Source of the DNA: JANXQZ01 sp038225555
Lineage (GTDB): Bacteria > Acidobacteriota > Terriglobia > Bryobacterales > Bryobacteraceae
Direction: 5' to 3'
Length of the DNA stretch: 64,000 nt
NCBI GenBank assembly: GCA_038225555.1
Contig: JBBRRB010000016.1
Location: 58,109-122,108, forward strand
The notes below the pieces were generated by a model. The model was not told the origin of the DNA. It ran no database searches and saw only the letters and a list, made by a program, of their open reading frames with translations. Shown piece by piece: positions 52,368-61,354 of this stretch (position 1 is the stretch's first letter; each line of letters opens with the position of its first letter). The position numbers and the translations under genes were made by a program.

Positions 52368-53753
52368 ATGCCTGAAGGAACAACGGATCCGATACTGCAG
52401 GCGCTGGCTAGCTGTGAGCCTAACGTCGCCCTTGAGCCGGAGGATCCCAGGTTCGTCGATCTGGACTCCATACGCGGTCAAGCTTTGCGTAAATACCTTC
52501 TGAAACTGTGTCGCGCAGCGGATACCAAGAAGGAATTTGTGAAGGTGGCGGTAGCAGGACATCGAGGAGCGGGGAAGAGCACCGAATTGAACCGCGCACA
52601 GAAGGAACTTGTGGTGGCTGGGTATGAGACCTTATGGGCGTCTGTGAACGAAAACTTGGACCCTAGTGATATTTCTTTCAGCGACGTCGTTCGACTAATC
52701 ATCTCGCTTATTGATGGCTACTACGGTCATGCCGCGAACGAGGGCACACAGCTAAAGGAAGCCTTTGATGGCGTATTGAATTGGTTTCGTGTAGTGACTA
52801 AGACATACGAGACTCAGATCGACCATGCGAAGGACTTTGGTCTCCAATTCGGTGTTGGTGGGACCGCTGGAATCGAAGCGTCCGGCGAGGCGGGCACTAA
52901 TGCCTTGGCAAAAGGCGGATTGAAGTTCAAAACCGATCTTGGCAAAATGAGCGCAGCTTTGTCTGTCCTTCGGCGGAGCGAGACGAAGGAACGAACCGAA
53001 ATCCGCGACACACTTGAGCAATACAAAAACCAGCTGATTGCGAATTTGAATTTGCTCTTTCATGCGGTCCAGAAATGTTGCTGCAGCGGCAGGACGTTGG
53101 TTGTCATCCTGGACAATGTCGACAAGTATGAGCCTGAGGTGGTTAACCGCACGTTTCTTCGCCACGCGTCTCTTTTTCAAGAGATGCAGTGCCACTTGGT
53201 GTTCACCATCCAGTCATCACTCCTCCATAGTCCCGTAGAGGATGCGGTCGAGCATTGCTATACGAGTTTCGTGATTCCATCAGTCCCTGTTTTCCAAACT
53301 AACAGTCGTCTTCCAAACCCCGACATTATTGAGAAGATGAGACAAGCTGTTTACAGGCGTGTTCCTCAACATCTATTTCAGGGCGGGGATGATGTTGTGG
53401 ATCAGTTAATCTTAAGCTCTGGTGGCTGCTGGCGGGATCTCCTAAGACTGCTGCAGGAGGCTCTGTTAGCTGCCGACGACCGTATCACTAGCAAGGAAGT
53501 CAAGCAAGCCACCGACAAAGTTGGCCAAACATATCGGCGCCTGATCGCCGATCCGCGCGATCTCAAGATCCTCGCCGAAACCCGTGTTAAGCATACCGTG
53601 CTTTCGGACGAGCGAACTCGGTACCTGCTGTTCCATTTATGTATCCTCGGCTACAACGGAGAGGGATGGTACGACGTTCATCCTCTACTTGACAACTACG
53701 GGCCGGTGCAGGAGGCAATTAAAGAAATGCGCAGGCTGCAATCGCCAATATGA
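52368..53753 (+). CDS. AAA-type P-loop ATPase, partner of the downstream NACHT protein
   Basis: This 461-aa protein has Walker A VAGHRGAGKSTELNR (about 59-73), a form with H-R-G-x-G-K-S-T-E-L seen in predicted conflict-system ATPases. A glycine-rich insertion (FGVGGTAGIEASGEAGTNALAKGG, about 160-185) and a helical segment come next. The Walker B region is TLVVILDNVDKYEP (about 243-256) with a sensor 1-like FTIQSS. The C-terminal winged-helix-like part ends at MRRLQSPI. No membrane helix or nuclease motif was seen. The last four bases overlap the NACHT gene (ATGA), a strong sign that the two proteins act together. The family has no name I can assign. Confidence 0.7.
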   Translation: MPEGTTDPILQALASCEPNVALEPEDPRFVDLDSIRGQALRKYLLKLCRAADTKKEFVKVAVAGHRGAGKSTELNRAQKELVVAGYETLWASVNENLDPSDISFSDVVRLIISLIDGYYGHAANEGTQLKEAFDGVLNWFRVVTKTYETQIDHAKDFGLQFGVGGTAGIEASGEAGTNALAKGGLKFKTDLGKMSAALSVLRRSETKERTEIRDTLEQYKNQLIANLNLLFHAVQKCCCSGRTLVVILDNVDKYEPEVVNRTFLRHASLFQEMQCHLVFTIQSSLLHSPVEDAVEHCYTSFVIPSVPVFQTNSRLPNPDIIEKMRQAVYRRVPQHLFQGGDDVVDQLILSSGGCWRDLLRLLQEALLAADDRITSKEVKQATDKVGQTYRRLIADPRDLKILAETRVKHTVLSDERTRYLLFHLCILGYNGEGWYDVHPLLDNYGPVQEAIKEMRRLQSPI

Positions 53754-55939
53754 GTATGGTCGCTGAAGATGATCTTTTAACGGAGGAGATCACCAAGCTC
53801 AAGCGCTTCTTGCGAGCTCACACGAGCCGCTTTGTACTAGCTATCGTGCAATCACCGTCTGGTCGCATTCGGGAGAAGGTGGTCCGAGCAGTTCGCAATA
53901 TCGCGTTGAACCATAACCGTTCTTTTCTGCACTACGAACTCGCTAAGCTGACTGACGAGCAAGTATGGAGGCGATTTCAGGAACCCCACACAAACGGTAC
54001 GGTGTTCCTATTGACTGGACTGTACTCTGGCCAAAGCGATTCAGTCGAAAGAGTGGTATCAATGTTGAACCGGCAGCGAGAGCAAATTTCAGAATTTCTT
54101 CGAGGTCCTACACTGCTCGTGGTGACGGAGGACGAATTGCGCCGTTTTTTCGTGGATGCCCCAGATTTTGCCGATTGGCGGGCGGCTGACTTTAGCTTTT
54201 ACCCGCCTCAGCTTTTCGATTTCAATGGTTATCGTGAGTTCTTAAGATCGAAGTGTTCTACTTTGCAGCTCTCTGCAATCAGTACCGGCTCGTATAATGG
54301 CAGCGTCGGACTTTGGAGTATGTTCGTTCCCCAGTTAGCTCGAAAATCTCTTCCTATGCCCGATTTTTCCACCGAGCGGCTCCGGAATGAGGAGTTGAAG
54401 CAACTCGGTGACCGTTTTTCGCGGTGCCCTATTAGGCCAGTGTTGGAGCTGATTGAACATAATCGGAGACTAGTGATCCTGGGGGATCCGGGTTCGGGCA
54501 AGACATCGATAGTAAAGTTTTGCGTCATGACCTGGGTGAACCAAAAGTCAGACCCACTACTTACCGAACCTTTGCCCTTTTGGGTCGACTTCAGAGAATT
54601 TGGGCGGGCCGGGCAGGGACTGGAAGAATATTTGGATTCTAGCGTCGGCGAATTCGGTCTGCGCGCGCTGCAGCCGTCTCGGCTTTTAGATGGCAGAGCC
54701 ACCGTCGTGTACTTCGACGACTTGGACGAGATCTTCGACACGGCTGACAAAGCGAGAACAGTCGAAGCGATAGTGGAATTTGCTACCCGCTACCCAGCGG
54801 CACGGATCGTGGTCACGTCACGAATAATTGGGTACGACTCGCGTCGGTTCGCAGAAGTTGGTTTCGCCCACGCAACGCTGGAGGACTTCAACGACTCTCA
54901 AATTCTCGAGTTTCTTCGGAAGTGGCACTCGGTCGCTGAGGAGGATGATCGCGAGCGAAAGATTCTTCACTCGCGGCTGGAGAGCGCGCTATCGACGTCC
55001 CGATCGGTACGTAAGTTGGCGCGCAATCCTCTGTTGCTCACGATGATGGCTCTTGTAAGCCGAAACAACGACTTACCACGCGACCGGGTGGAACTCTATC
55101 GGGAAGCAAGTCGGGTGCTCCTTCACGATTGGGATGCAAGTCGCGGACTGCATCTGGGCGGCTTTGGCAGGCAAGAAAAGGAGGCGTTGCTGCGCGAAAT
55201 TGCCGGCGCTATGCAGATGCAGGAAGATGGTATGGCGCGAAACCTAATCGGTAGAGAAGCCCTTTTGAAACTGACTAAGCGATTTCTAGAGGAACTAGGG
55301 ATTCGGGCTATTCGCGAAAGGGCGCAAGCGCTCGTCAGGCAGTTAACCGAACGCAACTTTATCCTCTGCTATTCGGGGGCCGATAGTTTTTCGTTCGTGC
55401 ATCGCACCTTCCTTGAGTACTATTGCGCCGCCTGGTTCGTCCAGCGGGTGCAAAAATCTCTCTCCCTGGAGTGGCTCAGAGACGATGTCTTTGAATCCCA
55501 CTGGCGCGATGAGGCTTGGCATGAGGTGCTTCGTCTTATTGTCGGAATGATCCATCCGAAGCAAGCGGAACAGATGATTCTGGTTCTTATGTTTCAAGAA
55601 GATCAACACGCAAAAGCGGCAAATCTATTCTTGGCTGCACTGTGCCTGGGTGAAATCCGCAATCGTCAAGCAGTACTCGCCACTAGCACTGCACTGTATC
55701 AAACATTTATTGACCGGGCGATTCATTACGAGCCGCCATACCCTCTTCAGACTTTGGGCGACATCGAGGACGTAAGTGAGGTGCGACGTCGGGCGGTGGC
55801 TGTATTTGCTGAAGTGTGGCGCGTAGAGTCTCGACCTTGGCTGCATCACGCTGCTCAATTCGATAAGTCTGCCGCTGTCCGCATCTCAGCGCTCTGCGAG
55901 TTGGCGCACGACCGGAAGGACGATCCCGAACTCCAGTAG
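53750..55939 (+). CDS. NACHT-domain STAND NTPase
   Basis: This is a 729-aa protein. Its first 200 residues form a poorly conserved P-loop-like region whose motif SMLNRQREQISEF with VDAPDFADWRAADFSF matches the inactive front part found in many predicted STAND proteins. The NACHT module has Walker A VILGDPGSGKTSIVKF (about 241-256), Walker B VVYFDDLDEIFDT (about 316-328), sensor VVTSRIIGYDSRRF, the helical RNPLLLTMMALV and the FSFVHRTFLEYYCAAWF motif. The C-tail (about 590-729) is helical, HEAT-like. Bacterial NACHT proteins (bNACHT) are antiphage proteins, which this may be. The gene overlaps the upstream ATPase by 4 bp. Confidence 0.8.
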   Translation: MSMVAEDDLLTEEITKLKRFLRAHTSRFVLAIVQSPSGRIREKVVRAVRNIALNHNRSFLHYELAKLTDEQVWRRFQEPHTNGTVFLLTGLYSGQSDSVERVVSMLNRQREQISEFLRGPTLLVVTEDELRRFFVDAPDFADWRAADFSFYPPQLFDFNGYREFLRSKCSTLQLSAISTGSYNGSVGLWSMFVPQLARKSLPMPDFSTERLRNEELKQLGDRFSRCPIRPVLELIEHNRRLVILGDPGSGKTSIVKFCVMTWVNQKSDPLLTEPLPFWVDFREFGRAGQGLEEYLDSSVGEFGLRALQPSRLLDGRATVVYFDDLDEIFDTADKARTVEAIVEFATRYPAARIVVTSRIIGYDSRRFAEVGFAHATLEDFNDSQILEFLRKWHSVAEEDDRERKILHSRLESALSTSRSVRKLARNPLLLTMMALVSRNNDLPRDRVELYREASRVLLHDWDASRGLHLGGFGRQEKEALLREIAGAMQMQEDGMARNLIGREALLKLTKRFLEELGIRAIRERAQALVRQLTERNFILCYSGADSFSFVHRTFLEYYCAAWFVQRVQKSLSLEWLRDDVFESHWRDEAWHEVLRLIVGMIHPKQAEQMILVLMFQEDQHAKAANLFLAALCLGEIRNRQAVLATSTALYQTFIDRAIHYEPPYPLQTLGDIEDVSEVRRRAVAVFAEVWRVESRPWLHHAAQFDKSAAVRISALCELAHDRKDDPELQ

Positions 55940-56203
55940 ATTGACGAATCCTTACCAGATCCGAATCCTTGCCCAGCACTTGAGGCCACTTCCGGACGTG
56001 TCACACGCCACTCGGAAAGAACGCAAATCGCTGGGCGGACGAATATCCCCCAAACGGCGTTGTGGGAAGTCATCCGCCGTTGGCCGCCCAACGCCCTTCA
56101 CCACAACTGGAGCCTACAGATTCATACTGCCAGCAAGCTTAAGTCAGCCCCATCAGTTGCCAACCTGCAGCCGATCATCATCCATCGTTTGCGACAATAG
56201 TAC

Positions 56204-56761
56204 TTGCAATTCGATCCCAGCACTTACGGCCATCAAGTCGCCGCAATTCTAGCTCTCGATCAGGATGGCATGCGGCCCATCCCCCTTATCTCGGGACAGT
56301 GCTCTTCCATCGACGCAAAAACCGCCCTGCAAGGGACCACCGCTTCCGCCCTCTTCCCCCGCGCTGCTTCTCCCGAAGCCGCCCTGGCCGGACTCTGGCT
56401 CTACTTTTCCTGTATCGACGAAGCCCATCAAATCGTTCAAAATCTTCATTCAACCGAAGCTCATTTCTGGCATGCCATTCTGCACCGGCAGGAGCCCGAC
56501 TCGGGCAACTCGGCCTATTGGTTCCGGCGCGTAGGCACCCATCCGATTTTTCGTGACCTCTGCCGCATGGCGGATGAGGTGGTGGGCCAGCATCCCAAGG
56601 CAGAATTTCGGACCGGCGGCAAGTGGGATCCGTTCTCTTTCATCATGTTTTGCGACCGCGCCCGCCAGCAGCCGCACTCTGCGCAAGAGCAGGCCGCCGT
56701 CGAAATTCAACAGTCTGAATGGCAGCTTCTGTTCGATTTCTGCGCGCGTCCAAAAGCATGA
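56204..56761 (+). CDS. Conserved hypothetical protein
   Basis: This 185-aa protein starts at TTG 56204, since an in-frame TAG lies two codons upstream. No known domain. Residues 60-75 (AALAGLWLYFSCIDEAHQIVQ) and 88-115 (HFWHAILHRQEPDSGNSAYWF) are helical and rich in His/Trp/Tyr, so a small-ligand-binding helical protein is possible. It is directly coupled to the adaptor gene by ATGA. The 264 bp between the NACHT gene and this start contain nothing recognisable. Confidence 0.6.
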   Translation: MQFDPSTYGHQVAAILALDQDGMRPIPLISGQCSSIDAKTALQGTTASALFPRAASPEAALAGLWLYFSCIDEAHQIVQNLHSTEAHFWHAILHRQEPDSGNSAYWFRRVGTHPIFRDLCRMADEVVGQHPKAEFRTGGKWDPFSFIMFCDRARQQPHSAQEQAAVEIQQSEWQLLFDFCARPKA

Positions 56762-57975
56762 GTCGGACCAAACTCACGCTGATTCTCGCGCTAGCCGCGG
56801 CGGGTGCGCTGTTGATTTGGGGATTCACCCGTCGATCTACGCCTCCCGAGATTCCCTTCACCAAGGCCACGCGCGCGACGGTCGTCAGCTCCTTGAGCAC
56901 GAACGGAAAAGTGGAGCCGATCGAGTGGGCATCGGCGCGCGCCGAACGCCCTGGCGTGGTTGAGAAGGTCTTCGCGCAGCGCGGGCAAGTGGTGCAAAAG
57001 GGCGCTCAGCTCATTGCCTTGGACGTGAGTGGCGCAACTTCGGAATTGGCATCCGCCAACGCGGCGATCGCATCCGCTCAAGCGCAGCAGCAGGTCTTAA
57101 GCCAAGGCGGATCCCAGGCCGAGCGGACGCAAATCGAAAACGATCTGGCCGCCGCACGAGTGAATCTCCAAAACGCGCAGAAGGAGCATGATTCGCTCCA
57201 GCGGCTGGTCGCCAAGCAGGTGGCCACGCGGGTGGAACTTGAGGCCGCTCGCCAGAGAGTGGAGCAGGCGCAACTCCAGATTCAGGCGCTGGACCGTCGC
57301 AGGAACGCACTCGTGGCTCCAACGGACGTTCCTGTGGTGCGCGCGCGTCTGAACCAGGCGGAGTCGGCGGCAGCCTTCGCCCGTCGCAGTATTTCGCAAA
57401 TGATCATTCGGGCCCCCATGACCGGGATCCTTTACCAGTTCGACATGCGAGTGGGATCGTTCGTGAACACGGGCGACTTGGTCGCGAATGTAGGGAAAGT
57501 GGATCACGTCCGCGTGACAGTTTACGTGGACGAGCCCGACTTGGGGCGCGCCGATAAGGGCATGCCCGTGACGATCACCTGGGACGCCTTGCCCGGACGC
57601 CAGTGGAAGGGAGTCGTTGACAAGCTTCCAACACAGGTTGTGCCGCTCGGCAGTCGGCAGGTTGGCGAAGTTAGTTGCGTGATCGATAATCCCGATCGCG
57701 ACCTGCTTCCCGGAACCAACATTAATGCCGAGATCCAGTCGCGTGTAGTGGCGAACGCCTTAACGATTCCTAAAGAAGCGCTTCGGAGGCAGGGCGAGGT
57801 GTCTGGCGTGTTTCTTCTGTCTGGAGAAAAGATAGCGTGGAGACCCGTCAAAATTGGGGTCTCGAGTTACACGAAGGCTCAGGTGGTACAAGGACTGGCG
57901 GAAGGTGACTCCGTGGCTCTTCCCACTGATCGCCCCTTGAAAGACGGAACGAAAGTCACACCAATTTACCCCTAA
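56758..57975 (+). CDS. HlyD/RND-type efflux periplasmic adaptor (membrane fusion protein)
   Basis: This 405-aa protein has a signal/anchor helix (LTLILALAAAGALLIWGF) and a lipoyl half (VVEKVFAQRGQVVQKGAQLIALD). A coiled-coil hairpin (about 100-195, ENDLAAARVNLQNAQKEHDSL) is followed by the second lipoyl half (RAPMTGILYQFDMRVGSFVNTGDLVANVG) and a beta-barrel. It normally links an inner-membrane pump or ABC exporter to an outer-membrane channel, but no such partner gene is nearby. The start at 56758 overlaps the hypothetical gene's stop. Confidence 0.88.
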   Translation: MSRTKLTLILALAAAGALLIWGFTRRSTPPEIPFTKATRATVVSSLSTNGKVEPIEWASARAERPGVVEKVFAQRGQVVQKGAQLIALDVSGATSELASANAAIASAQAQQQVLSQGGSQAERTQIENDLAAARVNLQNAQKEHDSLQRLVAKQVATRVELEAARQRVEQAQLQIQALDRRRNALVAPTDVPVVRARLNQAESAAAFARRSISQMIIRAPMTGILYQFDMRVGSFVNTGDLVANVGKVDHVRVTVYVDEPDLGRADKGMPVTITWDALPGRQWKGVVDKLPTQVVPLGSRQVGEVSCVIDNPDRDLLPGTNINAEIQSRVVANALTIPKEALRRQGEVSGVFLLSGEKIAWRPVKIGVSSYTKAQVVQGLAEGDSVALPTDRPLKDGTKVTPIYP

Positions 57976-57989
57976 CGAAATCGAATCAC

Positions 57990-59660
57990 ATGCCGAACAA
58001 AATTGACAGACGAGCTTGGTTGGCCCGTGTCTCGGCCCTTGCAGCCGCCCCCGCCGCCTTAGCGCAGAACCCGCAACCGCCCGAAACTCCCCAGAAAATC
58101 ACCAAGGACATGCTCCATCAAGCCCTGTCGCTGGACGGACTGGAATTTACCGACCCGCAGGAAGCCATGATGCTGTCCGGCATTAATCGCTATCTCATTG
58201 GCTACGAGAACCTTCGGAAAATCGACATCCCTCTCGACACCGAACCCGCCACTCGTTTTTACCCCATCGCGCCCAAAGCCGGTGGCGGAAAGTTTCAGCC
58301 CACTCGCGTGAAAGCCGGCAAGGCGCCCGCAAATATAGAAGACCTCGCATTCGCGCCGGTGACGGAAATCGGGCCGCTTCTGAAGGCTAAGAAGATCAGC
58401 TCGGTCGATCTCACCAAGATGTATCTTGCCCGCCTGAAACGCTATTCTCCCCAACTGAATTGCGTGATCACGCTCACCGAAGACCTCGCGCTGGCGCAAG
58501 CCGAACAGGCCGACCAGGAGATCCGCCACGGCAAGTACAAAGGCCCGCTCCACGGCGTACCTTGCGGCGTGAAGGACCTCTTCGCAACCAAGGGAATCAA
58601 AACCACCTGGGGTGCCGAGCCATTTCAAAATCAGACCTTCGATTACGATTCCGCCGTAGTTGAAAAACTGCGCCAGGCAGGTGCTCCCCTGTTGGCTAAA
58701 CTCTCGATGGGAGCGCTGGCGCAAGGCGGATTGTGGTTCGGCGGCATGACTAAAACTCCTTGGAATCTGGAGCAGACCTCAAGCGGTTCCTCAGCGGGAT
58801 CGGCTTCGGCCACCGCCGCCGGGCTGGTAGGTTTCGCGATCGGGACTGAAACGCTAGGCTCCATCGTCTCGCCTTCCACTCGCTGCGGCGTAGTCGGCAT
58901 GCGACCCACCTACGGACGAGTCAGCCGCTTCGGCGCCATGGGCCTGAGTTGGACGATGGACAAAATCGGCCCCATCTGCCGCTCCGTCGAAGATTGCGCG
59001 CTGGTGTTCCAACAAATCCGCGGCTCCGACGATCGCGATTTAGCCGTGGTGGACGCTCCTTTCGAGTGGCAGCCGAAGCTCGGCCTTCAGGGCCTGCGGA
59101 TCGGCGTGATTCAGTCCGAGTTCGATCGGATGAAAGACGATCAGAAGAAGGTTTACGATCAGGCCTTAACCGATCTAAAATCGGCCGGCGCCGTGCTGAA
59201 GCCGATGGAGCTTCCGAAGTTCGACTTTCAGCCCCTGCGCATAATTCTGTCGGCCGAAGCAGCCGCCGCCTTTGACGATCTCACTCGCAACTCCGGAGTC
59301 GATCAGCTCAAGGGACAGGCTCCGAACGACTGGCCAAATACCTTCCGCACCTCGCGTATGATTCCTGCGGTCGAGTATATCCGCGCGCAGCGCGCCCGCA
59401 CGCTTCTAATGCGCGAAATGGACCGTCTGATGGCCGATTGGGACGTGCTCGTGTCCCCTCCCTTCAGCGCCGGGCTGACCATCACCAACCTCACTGGGCA
59501 CCCTCAGATGGCCATCCCCTGCGGGTTTCTAAGCGGGTTGCCTGCCAGCCTCGTCTTCACAGGCCACTTATACCAGGAAGGCACACCGCTGCGCGTCGCG
59601 CTGGCCTTTGAACGAGCTACGAAGTGGCATACGATGCACCCTAAAGTAGACTGGAGTTAA
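57990..59660 (+). CDS. Amidase signature family enzyme, exported
   Basis: This 556-aa protein has a possible Tat-type or Sec signal (MPNKIDRRAWLARVSALAAAPAALA), then the amidase signature: Lys in PCGVKDLFATKG, cis-Ser region QTSSGSSAGSASATAAG and the nucleophile Ser in GTETLGSIVSPS (Lys-cisSer-Ser triad). It hydrolyses an unknown amide. The N-terminal 120 residues before the signature are longer than in GatA. It is not GatA, because export and the GATETL-type loop argue against that. It lies 15 bases downstream of the adaptor stop. Confidence 0.88.
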   Translation: MPNKIDRRAWLARVSALAAAPAALAQNPQPPETPQKITKDMLHQALSLDGLEFTDPQEAMMLSGINRYLIGYENLRKIDIPLDTEPATRFYPIAPKAGGGKFQPTRVKAGKAPANIEDLAFAPVTEIGPLLKAKKISSVDLTKMYLARLKRYSPQLNCVITLTEDLALAQAEQADQEIRHGKYKGPLHGVPCGVKDLFATKGIKTTWGAEPFQNQTFDYDSAVVEKLRQAGAPLLAKLSMGALAQGGLWFGGMTKTPWNLEQTSSGSSAGSASATAAGLVGFAIGTETLGSIVSPSTRCGVVGMRPTYGRVSRFGAMGLSWTMDKIGPICRSVEDCALVFQQIRGSDDRDLAVVDAPFEWQPKLGLQGLRIGVIQSEFDRMKDDQKKVYDQALTDLKSAGAVLKPMELPKFDFQPLRIILSAEAAAAFDDLTRNSGVDQLKGQAPNDWPNTFRTSRMIPAVEYIRAQRARTLLMREMDRLMADWDVLVSPPFSAGLTITNLTGHPQMAIPCGFLSGLPASLVFTGHLYQEGTPLRVALAFERATKWHTMHPKVDWS

Positions 59661-59672
59661 CACTCCCGAAAC

Positions 59673-60794
59673 ATGACTTTCAGCTTCCGTACATTTGCCC
59701 GAATTCTGTCTTGCGCCTGCGTGATTGCAGCGGCCGCGGCGATACCGGAATCGAGCGACGCTCCCTTGCCCGGCATGCCGCCAGTTCTCAATCCTTCGGA
59801 CATCTATGCGGCTGATCATGTTGGGAAGCTCAGTCCTGTCGTGAAGAACTTCCCGGCGCGGATCTATGTGCCCAACAGCGGCAGCAACACGGTAGACGTG
59901 ATCGATCCCGCGACTTACAAAATCGTGAACCATTTCGATGTTGGCAGGCAGCCCCAACACGTCGTTCCGTCCTGGGATCTGAGGACCTTGTGGGTATTGA
60001 ACGATCTCGGCGACAGTCTGACGAGAATCGACCCGGCAACCGGCAAGAAAGGCGAGACCATCCCGGTGCAGGACCCGTACAACATGTATTACACGCCGGA
60101 TGGCAAATACGCGATCGTGGTGGCGGAGGCGCAAAAACGGCTGGATTTTTACAACGCTCAGACCATGAAGCGCGAGAGTTACATCAAGGTGCCTTGCAAA
60201 GGCGTAGATCACATGGATTTCACCGCCAGCGGCCGTTTCGCTGTCGTGAGCTGCGAATTTTCGGGCGAAATGATCAAGGTGGATGTAGCCGAGAAGAAGG
60301 TGGTCGGGAAGCTGCATCTGACCAGCGAAGCCAAGCCTCAGGACGTCAAAACGTCCCCGGACGGGCGGGTCTTTTATGTGGCCGATATGATCTCCGACGG
60401 AGTCTGGGTGCTGGACGCCGACAAGTTCGAAAAGCTCGGCTTCATTGCGACTGGCAGGGGTGCGCACGGCCTGTACGCGAGCCGCGATTCCAAAGTGCTG
60501 TATTGTTCGAACCGCGGGGAGGCAAGCGTGTCGGTGATCGATTTCGCCGCGCGGCGCGTGATCAAGAAATGGCAGTTTGCCGATAGGGGCAAGGCGAGTC
60601 CAGACATGGGAGGCGTGTCGGCGGACGGCAAGGTATTGTGGCTCGCCGGCCGCTACAATCATGACGTCTACGCAATCGATACGAAAGATGGCAAGCTGCT
60701 GGCGCGCATCCCGGTCGGGAAAGGGCCGCACGGACTGTGCGTGTATCCGCAGCCAGGACGATATTCGTTAGGGCATACCGGCGTATTCCGCTAA
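59673..60794 (+). CDS. Exported YVTN-type seven-bladed beta-propeller protein
   Basis: This 373-aa protein has signal MTFSFRTFARILSCACVIAAAAA, then blades with YVTN-like patterns: RIYVPNSGSNTVDVIDPATYKIVNHFDVG, VLNDLGDSLTRIDPATGKK, FYVADMISDGVWVLDADKF and YCSNRGEASVSVIDF. It is a protein-interaction or quinone-cofactor-like propeller without catalytic residues. It may form an operon with the amidase (12 bases apart). Ends convergent with the TPR remnant. Confidence 0.85.
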   Translation: MTFSFRTFARILSCACVIAAAAAIPESSDAPLPGMPPVLNPSDIYAADHVGKLSPVVKNFPARIYVPNSGSNTVDVIDPATYKIVNHFDVGRQPQHVVPSWDLRTLWVLNDLGDSLTRIDPATGKKGETIPVQDPYNMYYTPDGKYAIVVAEAQKRLDFYNAQTMKRESYIKVPCKGVDHMDFTASGRFAVVSCEFSGEMIKVDVAEKKVVGKLHLTSEAKPQDVKTSPDGRVFYVADMISDGVWVLDADKFEKLGFIATGRGAHGLYASRDSKVLYCSNRGEASVSVIDFAARRVIKKWQFADRGKASPDMGGVSADGKVLWLAGRYNHDVYAIDTKDGKLLARIPVGKGPHGLCVYPQPGRYSLGHTGVFR

Positions 60795-60804
60795 GTGTTT
60801 CACA

Positions 60805-60819
60805 AGTGATCCGATCACT
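60805..60819. terminator. Short inverted repeat between convergent genes
   Basis: AGTGATC (60805-60811) and GATCACT (60813-60819) are perfect arms around one base, 10 bases past the propeller stop and overlapping the end of the TPR remnant. Weak terminator candidate without T-tract. Confidence 0.3.
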
Positions 60820-61021
60820 GAACTGATTTCGCGCGAATTATCCCGTCGAGATTATCGCGCACGATTCGCGTTTGCGGATTGTTCAGACCGTAGTGATTCT
60901 CAAAAATCTTAAGCGCCCGCTCGATCTGTTTCTGAGCCCATTCCAGATCCCCTTTGTCCTTCAGAATCTGCCCCATATTACTGGCGTAAATCGCCACCTT
61001 TGGGTGTTCCGGCCAGTACAT
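60815..61021 (-). pseudogene. Remnant of a kinesin-light-chain-type TPR protein
   Basis: These 68 residues match the last part of a TPR_12 repeat array (EHPKVAIYASNMGQILKDKG, then EWAQKQIERALKIFE and NPQTRIVRDNLDGI). The family normally has many such units after an NB-ARC or caspase/TIR-type domain. The frame is closed by a stop 22 bases upstream of the Met (61043-61045), and nothing matching a 5' part is present in the 333 bp beyond. It is best read as the 3' end of a deleted gene rather than a real mini-protein. Confidence 0.55.
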
Positions 61022-61354
61022 GGGTAGAGGTAAGAATGTTGGTTAAACGTCACACTCGTTCTATTCTTGCCTCATCGTCCAGTTTCCGAGTGGCCGACCA
61101 TCCGCTCGGAGCCGTAAGGTCACGCGCGGAGTAGCGCGTTTCCGTGGGCTCGTTTCGTCAATCTGACGCTCCAGATCGCTAGCCTTTTAAACCTTCGGCA
61201 AGTAATCCGGAGTCCGCTGAAAATATCGGCATCACGGCTAGCGAGCTCCGCTCCGAACCTATGGATCGAGCGGCAGCCGTCCTCTCGAATGGGTATTATG
61301 TGAGAGGCCCAACTTTGGGCGGGTTTTGAAAAGCGTTGACGTTGCAAGAAATTC
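61022..61354. other. Intergenic region upstream of the nuclease-STAND gene, no gene seen
   Basis: This 333-bp region has a short ORF on the minus strand (61120-61374) that crosses the start of the nuclease gene and has no protein-like composition. Nothing else is recognised. The 5' part is probably scar sequence from the lost TPR gene. Confidence 0.4.
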
